Source: Lachnoclostridium sp. UBA3262
GTDB lineage: Bacteria; Bacillota; Clostridia; Lachnospirales; Lachnospiraceae
Reading direction: 5' to 3'
Assembly (NCBI GenBank): GCA_002362575.1
Contig: DEUM01000010.1
Span: 1-39,715, forward strand
DNA length: 39,715 bases
Of the stretch, positions 15,367-23,747 are shown one piece after another (positions within the stretch are counted from its first letter, which is position 1; every line of letters begins with the position of its first letter). The notes under the pieces are model-generated. The model was not told the origin of the DNA, ran no database searches, and worked only from the letters and a program-made list of their open reading frames with translations. A program made the position numbers and the translations under genes.

Positions 15367-15395
15367 ATTATATAATATTCCTGATTCCCTGTCAA
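15367..15395 (-). promoter_or_regulatory. Perfect consensus promoter of rplM-rpsI
   Basis: On the minus strand TTGACA (15390-15395), a 17-bp spacer and TATAAT (15367-15372). Transcription would begin near 15360. Confidence 0.85.
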
Positions 15396-15471
15396 GGTTT
15401 TTTCGCAGAACTCCTGCGAATTACTGCCGTCAGTTCAGCAAACTTTCGTCGACTTCTGCCGCCCGCCCCTC

Positions 15472-16753
15472 TCAGCAATGAGGCTCCTCATAAAAAGAAT
15501 ACCCGACTGCCTTCAGATATCCGTATTCATCCGATGGTCTCACAATCTTACGAGTCGACTTATCCCTGAGATTATATATTACGAGCCGATGCTTGTCTTC
15601 CTCATCCGCCCCCTTACTTTTTTCTTTATCATAAAAATGTAACACGATGGAGTCTCCCATGAGATAGGCAAAATCACCGGACAACTCGGTCCAGAGTGAT
15701 TCCGCATAAGAATCCGTATAAGTATAAGAATGTTTCCAAAGATACTCTGTGATAGACTTCTCATACTTTAAATCCGAGCCATCCTTTTTCAGGCAGCTAA
15801 ACATAACCTTTCCATAACTTCCCGTATTCATAATACCATCATCCTCTGATTCATCCTCCCCCTCGTATTCTACCTCAACCGATAAATAAAGGCGCTTGTT
15901 GTAATAAAATATGTTGCTGACACTAATTTCCATTACCTCACTTTTGTCCGATATAACGCCCTTCTTTGTCACCGGAGCCTTCAGCTTTTGAAGCTTGTCA
16001 AATAACTTATCTCCGACAAACAATTTTTTCTTTTTGCCCGTATGAGGATTATATTTCATTAAATAATCCTGCATATAATAGAAGTAATTCCCATCCGTAG
16101 CCATACTTCCATCCGAACGCCAGCCAAATTTTGTCTTCTCCCACTTAGCCAAATCAATCTGGTACATATCTCCTTCTATATCGTCATTGCAGTATACCTT
16201 GCTATCCTGTAAAAAAGGATTTCCATTTGCATCCCGGACTAAACTGCAATTTCTGCCCGATATTCCTGTACTCAGCTCCTGTATTTTTTTTGTTCTTAAA
16301 TCCAGCTTACAGATCTTCCCATCTGCACAATATACGATTTTATTCTTCGTTTTGCCAATCATCCCCTCCCAGTACATTACCTCTGTCAGCTTCTCCTTTC
16401 TCTTAAAATTCGGAAGCTTCCCAGCGCCTTTTTTCTTCAACGGCACCAGCCAAATCTCATAATCCTCTTGATTTCTGTAATTGGAAAGAAAAAGATAATC
16501 ATTATCTACCCATAACACCTCCAAGTGTACGCCTACATATATGTCATCCTCCCCCTCGTAAAATTCCTTCCCTACATCATAGTACTTCTGCTTTTTGCCC
16601 GATAGATCATATAAGTAAATACCTGTATCACGATTTCCCTCATATACATTCCAATCATTGGCATAGCGAAATTTTTTTGCAGCATGAACAGAAATCCCGC
16701 TGCTGCCATCAATACAAAAAAAACATCGCCGTAATAAAAAGTCTACCTTTCAT
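15472..16753 (-). CDS. Secreted beta-propeller-like protein (DUF5050-like) with frameshifted 5' end
   Basis: Function unknown. The main frame (about 425 codons, open from 16749) has repeated short blocks such as GIYLYDLSGKKQKYY, GKICKLDLRTKKIQEL and LMKYNPHTGKKKKLF, typical of blade repeats in DUF5050-like propellers. A strong GGAGGAG site and ATG lie at 16753, 15 bp after truA, but that frame reads a stop after 14 codons (MKGRLFITAMFFLY). Removing one base in the 8-base homopolymer at 16716-16723 joins the two frames and gives a signal peptide ending near SVHA. Otherwise translation could only start at TTG 16524, losing about 65 in-frame residues. It may be a sequencing error, slippage or a decaying gene. 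It shares the truA operon. Confidence 0.6.
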
Positions 16754-16767
16754 CCCTCACTCCTCCT

Positions 16768-17526
16768 CTATCTGTACTCAATCCCTACTAAAACCAGCCC
16801 CTGCGCCGGTGCCGTCGGGCCCGCCTTACTGCGCTCCCCTGTCCGTACTGCCTCCTCCACAGAGTCTGCACTTCTCCTTCCGATGCCGACTTCAATCAGT
16901 GTTCCCGCAATAATTCGTACCATATTATAAAGAAAACCGTTGCCACGGACTCGCAGCACAATCTCACGCCCACCATTTACTGAAACAATCGGATTCTGCC
17001 GGATATCCAATTCATAAATTGTCCTTACCTTGCTTTTTACCTGGCTCCCCGCAGAGCAAAAAGCAGAAAAATCGTGAGTTCCCATTAACATTTTAGCCGC
17101 CCTCTGCATATCCGACACGTTCAAATCGTGATACACATGATGGGAATACCTTTGCAAGAGCGGAATCTGAATCGGTGTATTGACAATTCTATACTCATAA
17201 GTCTTTTCGCTGTCGCAGTAGCGTGGGTGAAAATCAAACGGCGTTTCCTCCGACTTCAACACGCGGATATCCTCCGGAAGAAAGCGGTTTAATGCGATTG
17301 CAATCTTTTCCGGCGGGATTCTCGTCTCTGTGTCAAAGACAGCCACATTCCCCAGCGCATGCACTCCGGCATCCGTCCGGCTCGCTCCGATGAGTTCAAC
17401 AGATTTTCCCAAGAGCGCAAAGAGCGCTTTCGCCAGCACTTCCTCCACTGTGACCGCATTATCCTGAATCTGCCAGCCGTGATAACCCGTTCCGTCATAG
17501 GCGACAGTCAACCGTATCCGTTTCAC
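16768..17526 (-). CDS. truA: tRNA pseudouridine(38-40) synthase TruA
   Basis: Isomerises uridine to pseudouridine at positions 38-40 of the anticodon arm of many tRNAs. About 252 residues with the family start (RIRLTVAYDGTGYHGWQ), the catalytic aspartate in GASRTDAGVHA, and the closing RIIAGTLIEVGIGR segment. I prefer GTG 17526 because ATG 17532 directly abuts the GGAGG; either gives an intact enzyme. It sits 27 bp after ecfT in the conserved order ecfA1-ecfA2-ecfT-truA-rplM-rpsI known from Bacillus, although here the propeller-like gene and a promoter separate it from rplM. Confidence 0.93.
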   Translation of the reverse strand: MKRIRLTVAYDGTGYHGWQIQDNAVTVEEVLAKALFALLGKSVELIGASRTDAGVHALGNVAVFDTETRIPPEKIAIALNRFLPEDIRVLKSEETPFDFHPRYCDSEKTYEYRIVNTPIQIPLLQRYSHHVYHDLNVSDMQRAAKMLMGTHDFSAFCSAGSQVKSKVRTIYELDIRQNPIVSVNGGREIVLRVRGNGFLYNMVRIIAGTLIEVGIGRRSADSVEEAVRTGERSKAGPTAPAQGLVLVGIEYR

Positions 17527-17553
17527 ACACATCCTCCTTGCAAACTGAAAATA

Positions 17554-18360
17554 CTATATAATGAAATAATGATTTACAATAATGACCGAAGCAAAATAGC
17601 ATACAAGAATACCGTATACAACAAAATCTCTTTTTTCATAGCGAAGCGGCTTCATCTTTGTCCGCCCCTCTCCCCCGTGATAGCAGCGGGATTCCATAGC
17701 CATCGCCAAATCATAGGCGCGCCTAGTCGCCGAGACAAGAAGCGGTACTAAAATAGATACCATTGACCTCATCCTCTGCCATAGCTTTCCTTCTTCAAAA
17801 TCCGCCCCTCTCGCACTCTGGGCATTGATAATGCGGTTTGCTTCCTCCAGTAAAATAGGAATAAAGCGCAGGGCAAGCGACATCATCATGGCAAAATCAT
17901 GAACCGGCACTTTAATTTTTTCCAACGGCTTCAGAAGCGTCTCAATGGCGTTCGTCAACTGGCTCGGCGTCGTCGTATAGGTCAGCATGGAAGAACCAAG
18001 TATCAGATAAATCAAACGCATTGACATAAACAGACCTTTCCTCAGCCCCTGCCATGTTACCGTGATAAACCGCCAGTGAAATAGCACATCGCCCCTTGTC
18101 CAGAATATATTAAAAAATGCGGTAAAGAGCAGTAAAAACAGGATTGGTTTCAAGCCCTTTGCAATATAGGATAAAGGAACTTTAGAAATTTTTATTGCTG
18201 TAAATAAAAATAATGTCACTACAGCATAGCCGGTAAAACTGCTGAACACAAAAAGTGAAATAAGATAGATAAATACGGCAATTACCTTCACTCTTGCATC
18301 CAGCCGGTGTACCGCTGAATCTGTCGGATAAAATTGTCCTATCGTAATATCTCGCAACAT
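17554..18360 (-). CDS. ecfT: Energy-coupling factor transporter transmembrane subunit EcfT
   Basis: Membrane scaffold of the group II ECF vitamin/metal importer; it couples the two ATPases to exchangeable substrate-binding (S) proteins encoded elsewhere. The 268 residues carry about five to six hydrophobic helices and the two coupling motifs of the family: SARGADF (about 200-206) and ESRCYHGGEGRT (about 230-241; Ser-Arg-Cys in place of the common Ala-Arg-Gly). The start lies 4 bp after the ecfA2 stop. Complete and typical; substrate specificity depends on S subunits not present here. Confidence 0.93.
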   Translation of the reverse strand: MLRDITIGQFYPTDSAVHRLDARVKVIAVFIYLISLFVFSSFTGYAVVTLFLFTAIKISKVPLSYIAKGLKPILFLLLFTAFFNIFWTRGDVLFHWRFITVTWQGLRKGLFMSMRLIYLILGSSMLTYTTTPSQLTNAIETLLKPLEKIKVPVHDFAMMMSLALRFIPILLEEANRIINAQSARGADFEEGKLWQRMRSMVSILVPLLVSATRRAYDLAMAMESRCYHGGEGRTKMKPLRYEKRDFVVYGILVCYFASVIIVNHYFII

Positions 18361-18364
18361 AGCC

Positions 18365-19210
18365 TTATCCCCTTACTTTTAAAATACTATCCACCGCCTG
18401 CTCCACTGTAATGGCGTTGTGCGGCAGCCGCACTCCCTTCCCTGCCAATCCCTCCATGACATACGTTACCTGCGGAGCCATCAGCCCGATTTTTTCCAGC
18501 TCACGGTAATGAGAAAACACTTCTGCCGGCGTTCCATCATAGGCGACAGTCCCTTGATTCATCACAATTAGACGCTCCACATATTTTGCCATGTCCTCCA
18601 TACTGTGTGAGACAATGATAACTGTTATGTTACGCTCCTTATGTAAGCGATTCACTAAATCCAGAATTTCATCTCTGCCCTCCGGATCCAGCCCTGCTGT
18701 CGGCTCATCCAGTATGAGTACCTCCGGATTCATCGCCAGCACGCCGGCTATCGCTACACGGCGTTTCTGCCCCCCGGATAACTCCAGCGGTGACACATCC
18801 AGCAAATCCTCGCCAATTCCGACCTGCTTCAACGCCTCAAATACTCTTAAATCCGCTTCCAGTGGCTCTACTCCGACATTTTTAGGGCCAAACCTCACAT
18901 CCTCCACTACTGTATTTTCAAACAGCTGGTGCTCCGGATATTGAAATACCAGCCCCACCTTACTTCTTAATTTTTTTAATGAAAAATCCCTGTCACCGAT
19001 ATCCTCGCCATTATAAAAAATTCCACCGGAGGTCGGTTTCAGCAATCCGTTTAAATGCTGGATAAGCGTAGATTTTCCTGAACCGGTATGCCCAATCAAC
19101 CCGATAAATTCGCCATCTTCAATCTTGATATTGATATCATGCAGAGCTCTTTTCTCATAAGCAGTATTCTCACTATAAATATGCTCCAGTTCATTGACAA
19201 GTAATGTCAT
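18365..19210 (-). CDS. ecfA2: Energy-coupling factor transporter ATPase EcfA2
   Basis: One of two ABC ATPases driving the ECF importer. The 281 residues include Walker A GHTGSGKST, the Q-loop region VFQYPEHQLFENTV, signature LSGGQKRRVAIAG, Walker B LILDEPTAGLD and the switch histidine in IIVSHSMED. The EYxxHQ-like Q-loop and DEPTAGLD fit the A2 type. It forms a heterodimer with the EcfA1 encoded directly upstream (14 bp gap), and EcfT follows. All catalytic motifs are intact. Confidence 0.93.
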   Translation of the reverse strand: MTLLVNELEHIYSENTAYEKRALHDINIKIEDGEFIGLIGHTGSGKSTLIQHLNGLLKPTSGGIFYNGEDIGDRDFSLKKLRSKVGLVFQYPEHQLFENTVVEDVRFGPKNVGVEPLEADLRVFEALKQVGIGEDLLDVSPLELSGGQKRRVAIAGVLAMNPEVLILDEPTAGLDPEGRDEILDLVNRLHKERNITVIIVSHSMEDMAKYVERLIVMNQGTVAYDGTPAEVFSHYRELEKIGLMAPQVTYVMEGLAGKGVRLPHNAITVEQAVDSILKVRG

Positions 19211-19224
19211 GATAATCCCCCATT

Positions 19225-20094
19225 CTAAAACGTACTTACCGGAGGCACGCCAAGATTATAAGCGACAGCCTCTACTAACTCCTCCACGGATAAAATTCCT
19301 TCTGGAATATTCATTCCTTTTTTTCTCAGTTCATGGGCAAGTAAAGTAACCTGCGGCACATCCAGATGATAAGACTGCAGCGTTTCTACCTGTGAAAAAA
19401 TCTCCTGCGGTGTTCCTTCCATCACAATCTGCCCTTTATTCATAACGAGTACCTTGTCCGCCTCCGTCACTTCTTCCATAAAATGCGTAATCCAAAGCAC
19501 CGTAATATTTTCCTTTTGATTTAACTCCCGTACTGCTTCCAGCACCTCCCGCCTCCCAAGCGGATCTAACATCGCTGTCGCCTCGTCTAACACGATGCAT
19601 TTCGGCTTCATCGCCAGAATACCGGCTATCGCAACCCTTTGTTTCTGTCCTCCGGATAAATTATTCGGAGATTCCTTTCTGGCATGTAACATCCCAACCC
19701 GTCTTAAAGCATCCTCTACTCTCTCCCATATTTTCTTTGTCGGTACGCCGAGATTCTCTGGTCCGAATCCGACATCCTCCTCCACTACATTATTCACAAT
19801 CTGATTATCCGGATTTTGAAACACCATGCCAACCCGCTGCCGGATTTCCCATACCATCTCCTCCTCCGAGGTATCGATATTATCAACATAAACCGTTCCT
19901 TCCTCCGGTGTCAGCAGTGCGTTAATATGTTTCGCCAACGTCGACTTGCCCGAACCATTATGTCCGAGTATCGCAACAAAATCACCCGGCGCCACCTGAA
20001 AAGAGACATCATCAATTGCTGTTTCTACCGCTACTACATTACTCTTTTCATCCCGTCTGATGTAATCAAATTTTACATGTTCTGCTCGAATCAC
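19225..20094 (-). CDS. ecfA1: Energy-coupling factor transporter ATPase EcfA1
   Basis: Partner ATPase of the ECF importer, 289 residues. Motifs are Walker A GHNGSGKST, Q-loop VFQNPDNQIV, signature LSGGQKQRVAIAG, Walker B CIVLDEATAMLD (the DEATAMLD form typical of A1) and the switch histidine in LWITHFMEE. It starts with GTG preceded by AAAGGAG. It lies downstream of rplQ after a terminator-like hairpin, so its expression may depend on partial read-through from the alpha operon; I see no promoter in the 64-bp gap. Confidence 0.93.
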   Translation of the reverse strand: MIRAEHVKFDYIRRDEKSNVVAVETAIDDVSFQVAPGDFVAILGHNGSGKSTLAKHINALLTPEEGTVYVDNIDTSEEEMVWEIRQRVGMVFQNPDNQIVNNVVEEDVGFGPENLGVPTKKIWERVEDALRRVGMLHARKESPNNLSGGQKQRVAIAGILAMKPKCIVLDEATAMLDPLGRREVLEAVRELNQKENITVLWITHFMEEVTEADKVLVMNKGQIVMEGTPQEIFSQVETLQSYHLDVPQVTLLAHELRKKGMNIPEGILSVEELVEAVAYNLGVPPVSTF

Positions 20095-20109
20095 AGCCTT
20101 CGTCTCCTT

Positions 20110-20149
20110 TTAAATAAAGAAAAGAGGACCGTCCCTCGACAGTCCCCTT
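20110..20149 (-). terminator. Terminator or attenuator between rplQ and ecfA1
   Basis: The hairpin pairs GGGGACTGTC with GACGGTCCTC (some G-U pairs) and has a 4-nt loop. On the minus strand it is followed by TTTTCTTTATTT. It lies in the 64-bp gap after rplQ and probably reduces transcription into the ecf genes. Confidence 0.65.
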
Positions 20150-20158
20150 GATAAATTT

Positions 20159-20695
20159 CTATACTAACTCAATTACAACTTCCATTGCTGCATCGCCCTT
20201 ACGAGGCCCGATTTTGATGATTCTTGTATAACCACCGTTTCGGTCAGCATACTTAGGAGCAATCTCATCGAAAAGGATGTTTGTAACATCAATTTCCTTT
20301 GTTGCTTTTTTCTTTCCAGCAGTCGTAACAGGTACTTCCTTTATTGTATAGAGCATTTTCTTCATTTGACGTCTTGCATGAAGTCTGGATGGACTGTCCT
20401 TTTTGATTTCCTTGTCTACTGTATCAAATACAGTAACCTTCTTGCCATCCACAACCTCTTTAATTCTCTTACCGTCTTTATCCTTCTGAGGTACCTTTGC
20501 CTGCACAGTCACGGTCTCATAATTATCTTTTTCACGCACTGCCAGTGCAATCATGCTCTCAGCAATTTTACGAATCTCTTTTGCCTTAGCTTCTGTCGTA
20601 ACAATCTTACCATGGTATAACAGATTTGTTACCTGATTCCTAAGCAAAGCTTTTCTCTGGCTGGAAGTTCTTCCAAGTTTTCTATAGCCTGCCAT
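20159..20695 (-). CDS. rplQ: 50S ribosomal protein L17, long form
   Basis: 50S protein near the peptide exit tunnel. The N-terminal part (MAGYRKLGRTSSQRKALLRN) and the C-terminal part (PKYADRNGGYTRIIKIGPRKGDAAMEVVIELV, given in outline) are typical. The protein is 178 residues against about 115-125 usually. A lysine-rich block of roughly 50 residues (about 68-125, containing KDGKRIKEVVDGKKV and AGKKKATKEIDV) is inserted between the two conserved halves. The start has AAGGAGG. It follows rpoA by 24 bp as the last gene of the alpha operon, before a terminator-like hairpin. Confidence 0.95.
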   Translation of the reverse strand: MAGYRKLGRTSSQRKALLRNQVTNLLYHGKIVTTEAKAKEIRKIAESMIALAVREKDNYETVTVQAKVPQKDKDGKRIKEVVDGKKVTVFDTVDKEIKKDSPSRLHARRQMKKMLYTIKEVPVTTAGKKKATKEIDVTNILFDEIAPKYADRNGGYTRIIKIGPRKGDAAMEVVIELV

Positions 20696-20719
20696 TGTAT
20701 TTCCTCCTTGTTAATACTA

Positions 20720-21685
20720 TTATTCCGTCTCTCCGGTACTGAGAGACAAGCCAAGTTCCTTCAACTTAGCCAGCACTTCCTCAAGGGATTTGCGCCCTAA
20801 GTTACGAACCTTCATCATATCTTCAGCGGTCTTATTCGTCAATTCCTCGACCGTATTGATTCCCGCTCTCTTTAAGCAGTTATAGGAACGAACGGAAAGC
20901 TCCAGCTCATCGATGTTCATATCCATAACCTTCTGGGATTCATCTTCTTCCTTCTCTACAATGACTTCTGCCATCTTTGCCTTTTCCGACAAATCAATGA
21001 AAGAATTCAGATGCTCGCTCAATACCTTTGCGGCCAGACTGACAGCCTCATCCGGCTCCAATGTACCATTTGTAAATACATCCAGAGTCAGCTTATCAAA
21101 ATCGGTAATCTGACCGACACGAGTATTTTCAATCTTTATGTTTACTCTCTCGATTGGTGTGTAAATGGAATCAATCGGAATCATGTCTATCGCCATGTCA
21201 TCCTTCTTGTTCTTATCCGAGCTTACATATCCACGACCATTTGTTACTGTCATTTCAATATAAAGCTTGCAGTCAGCGCCTCCGTTCAGAGTCGCAATAA
21301 CCTGCTCCGGATTTATAATCTCAAGGTCAGAATCACATTTAATATCCGCTGCTGTAACTACACCTTCACCGTGGGCATCAATGTACATTACCTTCGGAGT
21401 ATTCAAATCCTCGCTATCATTTTTAATCGCAAGATTTTTAATATTCATAACGATTTCCGTTACATCTTCCTTTACCCCCGGCACCCCGCTAAACTCATGA
21501 ACTACACCGTCAATCTTAATCTGGCTGACTGCGGTACCCGGCAAAGATGAAAGCATGATTCTTCTCAAAGAATTACCCAAAGTAGTTCCGTATCCTCTTT
21601 CAAGTGGTTCTACTACAAAACGTCCATATTTTTTATCTTCAGAAATTTCAGCAATTTCAATTCTAGGCTTTTCAAATTCAAACAC
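20720..21685 (-). CDS. rpoA: DNA-directed RNA polymerase subunit alpha
   Basis: Alpha subunit; its dimer is the platform for core polymerase assembly and its C-terminal domain binds UP elements and regulators. The 321 residues show the N-terminal domain (ERGYGTTLGNSLRRIMLSSLPG), an acidic linker (KEEDESQ), and the C-terminal helix-hairpin-helix domain (LELSVRSYNCLKRAGINTVEEL, MKVRNLGRKSLEEV, in outline). The start is GTG, with AAAGGAGGG upstream. It follows rpsD in the usual alpha operon order. Confidence 0.97.
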   Translation of the reverse strand: MFEFEKPRIEIAEISEDKKYGRFVVEPLERGYGTTLGNSLRRIMLSSLPGTAVSQIKIDGVVHEFSGVPGVKEDVTEIVMNIKNLAIKNDSEDLNTPKVMYIDAHGEGVVTAADIKCDSDLEIINPEQVIATLNGGADCKLYIEMTVTNGRGYVSSDKNKKDDMAIDMIPIDSIYTPIERVNIKIENTRVGQITDFDKLTLDVFTNGTLEPDEAVSLAAKVLSEHLNSFIDLSEKAKMAEVIVEKEEDESQKVMDMNIDELELSVRSYNCLKRAGINTVEELTNKTAEDMMKVRNLGRKSLEEVLAKLKELGLSLSTGETE

Positions 21686-21714
21686 TACTGGACCCTCCTT
21701 TTGGGTTTACTTAA

Positions 21715-22308
21715 TTACTTAGAGTACAACTCGACAATAAGCACATCATTTACCGGTACATCAATCTCTGCCCTGCTAGGAATTTCCTTAACCGTTCCGG
21801 ATAAAGCTTCCTGATTTGCCTCTAACCATGCAGGAACCAGTCTTGCGCCAGTTACTTCAAGGATGTCCTTGTATCTCTGCGCTCCTTTGAATTTCTCTTT
21901 GATTTCAATCACATCACCAGCTTTTAACTGATAAGATGGAATATTCACACATTTTCCATTAACAAGTACATGCTTGTGGTCTACAATCTGTCTTGCTTCT
22001 TTTCTCGTTCTTGCAAATCCAAGACGGAACATAACATTGTCCAGTCTCAGTTCAAGAAGAATCATCAGATTGTCACCAGTTGTACCATATTTTAACTTCT
22101 GAGCCTTTGCGAAATAGTTACGGAACGGTTTCTCCAATACTCCGTAAATAAACTTTGCTTTCTGTTTCTCTCTCAACTGACTTCCATACTCGCTTAATTT
22201 CTTTCCAGCTCTCGCATTTCTCTTAGATTTTTTATCAATTCCCAAATATACCGGGTCTAAATCCAGAGACCGGCATCTTTTCAAAACAGGCGTCATATCT
22301 CTAGCCAT
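21715..22308 (-). CDS. rpsD: 30S ribosomal protein S4
   Basis: Primary 16S-binding protein that nucleates 30S assembly. The 197 residues have the S4 RNA-binding domain (LDNVMFRLGFARTRKEARQIV, VNGKCVNIPSYQLKAGD). The N-terminal segment lacks the zinc-binding cysteines, so this is the zinc-free form. I start at ATG 22308 with GGAGG at 7 nt; the frame extends upstream to 22368 but without a ribosome-binding site. It sits between rpsK and rpoA. Confidence 0.96.
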   Translation of the reverse strand: MARDMTPVLKRCRSLDLDPVYLGIDKKSKRNARAGKKLSEYGSQLREKQKAKFIYGVLEKPFRNYFAKAQKLKYGTTGDNLMILLELRLDNVMFRLGFARTRKEARQIVDHKHVLVNGKCVNIPSYQLKAGDVIEIKEKFKGAQRYKDILEVTGARLVPAWLEANQEALSGTVKEIPSRAEIDVPVNDVLIVELYSK

Positions 22309-22383
22309 TTCAATTCCTCCTATAAAATAATAATCATAAACAAATCGAATCTTTGATTCACAAGCCACATTCCGTATGGCTTA

Positions 22384-22779
22384 TTATACCCTTCTGCGTT
22401 TCGGTGGCCGGCATCCATTATGAGGAACCGGTGTAACATCCTGAATACTTGTTACTTCAATACCACAAGCCTGAATAGCACGGATAGCTGCCTCTCTACC
22501 AGAGCCTGGTCCCTTTACCATTACTTCTACTGACTTCAGACCATGTGGCAGTGCAGCTTTTGCTGCTGTCTCCGCTGCCATCTGAGCTGCATAAGGAGTG
22601 GATTTCTTAGAACCTCTAAATCCAAGTCCGCCTGCACTTGCCCAGGAGATAGCATTTCCTTCTAAATCTGTCAGTGTTACGATTGTATTATTAAAAGATG
22701 ACTGAATATGTGCCTGTCCGCGGTCAATATTCTTCTTGACACGCCTTTTTGTCGCTTTTTTTGCAACCTGCTTAGCCAT
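22384..22779 (-). CDS. rpsK: 30S ribosomal protein S11
   Basis: Part of the 30S platform next to the E site. The 131 residues contain AHIQSSFNNTIVTLTDLEG, WASAGGLGFRGSKKSTPYAAQ and the C-terminal DVTPVPHNGCRPPKRRRV (usual NGCRPPK end). It lies between rpsM (17 bp upstream) and rpsD, in conserved order. ATG start with a normal ribosome-binding site. Confidence 0.97.
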   Translation of the reverse strand: MAKQVAKKATKRRVKKNIDRGQAHIQSSFNNTIVTLTDLEGNAISWASAGGLGFRGSKKSTPYAAQMAAETAAKAALPHGLKSVEVMVKGPGSGREAAIRAIQACGIEVTSIQDVTPVPHNGCRPPKRRRV

Positions 22780-22796
22780 TCGTCTTACCTCCTATA

Positions 22797-23165
22797 TTAT
22801 TTCTTCTTGTTTGCTACGGTACGTTTTGGACCTTTTCTTGTTCTAGCATTGGTCTTTGTCTTCTGACCACGAACCGGAAGTCCTTTTCTATGACGAATTC
22901 CTCTGTAGCATCCAATTTCCTGTAATCTCTTGATGTTTAAGGCAACCTCTCTGCGCAAATCACCCTCTACAACCTGTGTGCGGTCAATGACGTCACGAAT
23001 TTTAGAAACATCTTCGTCTGTCAAATCCTTACAGCGAATGTCAGGGCTGATGTTTGCTTCTGCCAGAATTCTTCTTGAGCTTGCAACACCAATTCCGTAA
23101 ATATAGGTAAGACCTATTTCAACACGTTTTTCTCTTGGTAAATCTACACCGCTAATACGAGCCAT
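22797..23165 (-). CDS. rpsM: 30S ribosomal protein S13
   Basis: 30S head protein that forms bridges to the 50S and touches P-site tRNA. The 122 residues show MARISGVDLPREKRVEIGLT, YIYGIGVASSRRIL and the basic tail GLPVRGQKTKTNARTRKGP. The ATG has GGAGG 11 nt upstream. It is preceded by an unusually long gap (362 bp) to rpmJ that is full of hairpins; elsewhere these genes are usually closer. Confidence 0.97.
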   Translation of the reverse strand: MARISGVDLPREKRVEIGLTYIYGIGVASSRRILAEANISPDIRCKDLTDEDVSKIRDVIDRTQVVEGDLRREVALNIKRLQEIGCYRGIRHRKGLPVRGQKTKTNARTRKGPKRTVANKKK

Positions 23166-23527
23166 GTGTGCTTTACACCTCCATTATTCTTAGTTTGTTT
23201 TTGTGTGCGAATTTTCCGCACCTCTTTGATGAAGAATACAAAGTATTCTTCGGCGTGCTTTGTAAAAGCACATGTTTTTGATTGAAGAACGCTTTGCGTT
23301 CTTCGGTGCGAATTGAAAATTCGCACTGCAGCCGCTTTAAATCACAACAACACTACGAAACAAGAACCTGTCACACAGGAGAATTTCGTACTGCTTACCG
23401 TTGCGATATCACAACACCTGTATAAACATGACGGTCTTTTCGGTGCTGTAACACAGAAAGCAAGAACTTGAATTTATAAACACGAAAATAACCAAAAGAA
23501 TTCTCTTTCGGTTAATCGATATATTCA
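23166..23527 (-). repeat. 362-bp hairpin-rich gap between rpmJ and rpsM; no gene
   Basis: No gene found. Four consecutive perfect hairpins with 3-nt loops fill 23231-23326: 9-bp arms at 23231-23251 (loop AAA), 7-bp arms at 23255-23271 (loop GTA), 9-bp arms at 23284-23304 (loop TTT) and 9-bp arms at 23306-23326 (loop GAA). A weaker one (GTGCG/CGCAC) is at 23205-23221 and shares the GTGCGAATT block with the last. None is followed by a T run, so they are not ordinary terminators. The part from 23330 to 23527 holds only weak structure. Confidence 0.75.
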
Positions 23528-23641
23528 TTATCCCTGTCTTTGTTTGTGTTTCGGATTTTCGCAGATCACTCTGACTCTACCCTTTCTTTTAATGACTTTG
23601 CATTTTTCGCAAATTGGTTTTACTGATGACCTTACCTTCAC
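23528..23641 (-). CDS. rpmJ: 50S ribosomal protein L36
   Basis: Small zinc-binding 50S protein of 37 residues: MKVRSSVKPICEKCKVIKRK and onward. The zinc ligands are the CEKC pair, a later cysteine in VICENP and the histidine in PKHKQ, so it is the zinc (C+) form. The start is GTG, with GGAGGG 7 nt upstream. It is read from its own promoter at 23676-23704 as well as from infA upstream, and it opens the rpsM-rpsK-rpsD-rpoA-rplQ group. Confidence 0.95.
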   Translation of the reverse strand: MKVRSSVKPICEKCKVIKRKGRVRVICENPKHKQRQG

Positions 23642-23675
23642 AGTAATACCCTCCTTTCAAAAAAGTCCGCTTACA

Positions 23676-23704
23676 ATTATAACATAGTACTTTGCAAAAT
23701 GCAA
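23676..23704 (-). promoter_or_regulatory. Internal promoter upstream of rpmJ
   Basis: On the minus strand TTGCAT (23699-23704), a 17-bp spacer and TATAAT (23676-23681), 35 bp before the rpmJ start. It would raise expression of the alpha operon genes independently of the S10 promoter. Confidence 0.7.
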
Positions 23705-23747
23705 GCATAAATTATATAGATAATTGGATTTACTTTGTAAATCCCAT

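Noticed and set aside
15404..15424. Hairpin TTCGCAG/CTGCGAA as a terminator of the propeller-like gene
   Set aside because: On the minus strand it is followed by an A run, not a T run, and it directly abuts the -35 box of the rplM promoter.
23166..23527. CRISPR-like array or transposon in the rpmJ-rpsM gap
   Set aside because: The hairpins have different sequences, no constant repeat or spacer unit, no cas genes, no transposase and no target-site duplication.
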